Shown here piece by piece: positions 63,402 through 64,000 of a stretch of DNA of 64,000 nucleotides. The notes under the pieces were generated by a model. The model did not search any database. It had not been told where the DNA came from and worked only from the letters and a program-made list of their open reading frames with translations. The stretch is from the NCBI GenBank assembly GCA_035236585.1, contig CP141130.1, forward strand, positions 73,727,944-73,791,943, read 5' to 3'. Each line of letters opens with the position of its first letter. The stretch's first letter is position 1. The stretch is from Warburgia ugandensis. Its lineage: Eukaryota; Streptophyta; Magnoliopsida; Canellales; Canellaceae. The translations under genes and the position numbers were made by a program.

Positions 63402-64000
63402 ATGACTTGTAAGGGCACTAAGACCCTCGTTGTGGCACCCAACCATGTAAATCGAATTGAAAAGCTAGTGGCAGAGGCAAAATCAACATTTAACACTATT
63501 GAAATCATAGTTAAGATGCCCTAGGAACTTTCATACTCGTTTGCAACATTTTGGATGCTATTAGAGCAAAGTCATAAATGATCTCCTACAATAGCATGTA
63601 ATTATTCGTCATCAAATACAAGAGAGAATGGAAATAATGTTTTTCTAATGCAGCAATCCAAACAAGGTTTGCAAGGCTGTACTTTCTAAAGTTTTTAGGA
63701 GAAGACATGATAGAGTGGGTCCATTGTGCTAAAGAATTTTTTTGCTATCAAAGAACACTAATGGATCAATGGATACTTCTTGCTTTCTTCCGCTTTAAGA
63801 ATTGGCAAATCAATGATTTCAGTGATATGAAAGTGCCAAAGGTGAAATCAGTTGAACTGAGCTTGCAACACCCCTTTGTGTAGAATTTGGCCCCACTAAA
63901 TACGAAAACTTTGATGTTGCCTTGTCCAAAATCAAGCCAACTAGCAATATTCAAGGATGAAATTACAATAGAAGTGCAAATTCTTTACCTTACAACTCTT
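63402..64000 (+). pseudogene. Ty3-type retrotransposon gag, partial
   Basis: From ATG 63402: MTCKGTKTLVVAPNHVNRIE, then KLVAEAKSTFNTIEIIVKMP and a stop. After further frame damage: TRFARLYFLKFLGEDMIEWV, HCAKEFFCYQRTLMDQWILL, AFFRFKNWQIND. The last part has the layout of the Retrotrans_gag domain (F.GEDP..W...A+.FF.Y..T...Q...LA.F...). Stop codons make it non-functional. It continues beyond the window edge, where protease/RT would be expected. Confidence 0.7.

Noticed and set aside
63766-63954. Minus-strand ORF near the right edge
   Set aside because: The plus strand encodes a recognisable gag pattern over the same bases.

Overview
The window is nuclear DNA from a flowering plant. It is AT-rich and intron-containing, with only one confidently recognised host gene in 64 kb. 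Nearly everything else is mobile DNA typical of angiosperms: CACTA (En/Spm), PIF/Harbinger and hAT elements, plant LINEs with DUF4283/zf-RVT/RNase H domains, Au-family SINEs, and Ty3-type LTRs. I cannot name the species.

Layout. 1-1.95 kb: satellite-like long tandem repeat with interstitial plant telomere-like (TTTAGGG) sequence. 2.0-9.2 kb: minus-strand CACTA transposase pseudogene (TNP2, DUF4218, DUF4216) split by a 4.8-kb solo LTR with a 5-bp duplication. 9.2-14.9 kb: LTR fragment, decayed LINE ORF1, an Au SINE, a 684-bp solo LTR, and a repeat here called R1. 15.5-17.5 kb: 5'-truncated LINE with a 17-bp duplication. 17.7-30.8 kb: a second R1 copy, hit first by an Au SINE and then by a 12,587-bp PIF/Harbinger element (18119-30705, TTA duplication). 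That element carries Myb/SANT-like and HARBI1-like nuclease genes (both broken), an intact GRF zinc-finger/transmembrane ORF, a three-exon sugar-transporter fragment and another apparent terminal exon. Palindrome-rich GATATC arrays lie inside each end.

31-35 kb: intergenic DNA with duplications and SINE copies. 35.7-40 kb: the one clear host gene, a five-exon PFA-DSP-type (atypical dual-specificity / inositol pyrophosphate) phosphatase of about 200 aa, apparently intact. 40.1-40.6 kb: 223-bp tandem duplication. 41.6-42.3 kb: hAT-type MITE filled with hairpins. 42.6-43.6 kb: LINE remnant. 44.7-45.7 kb: possible small cysteine-rich peptide gene. 47-58.9 kb: four copies of a dispersed repeat (R2), microsatellites, minisatellites, and a 3.3-kb LINE inserted in one R2 copy. 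58.98-62.92 kb: 3.9-kb solo LTR. 63.4 kb to the end: decayed Ty3-type gag running off the window.

The phosphatase is the only gene I expect to function for the host. The most informative object is the large Harbinger element: its ends, target duplication and a paralogous empty site are all visible in the window. Its two transposition genes carry lesions that all fit C-to-T / G-to-A transition, while its accessory GRF ORF remains open.
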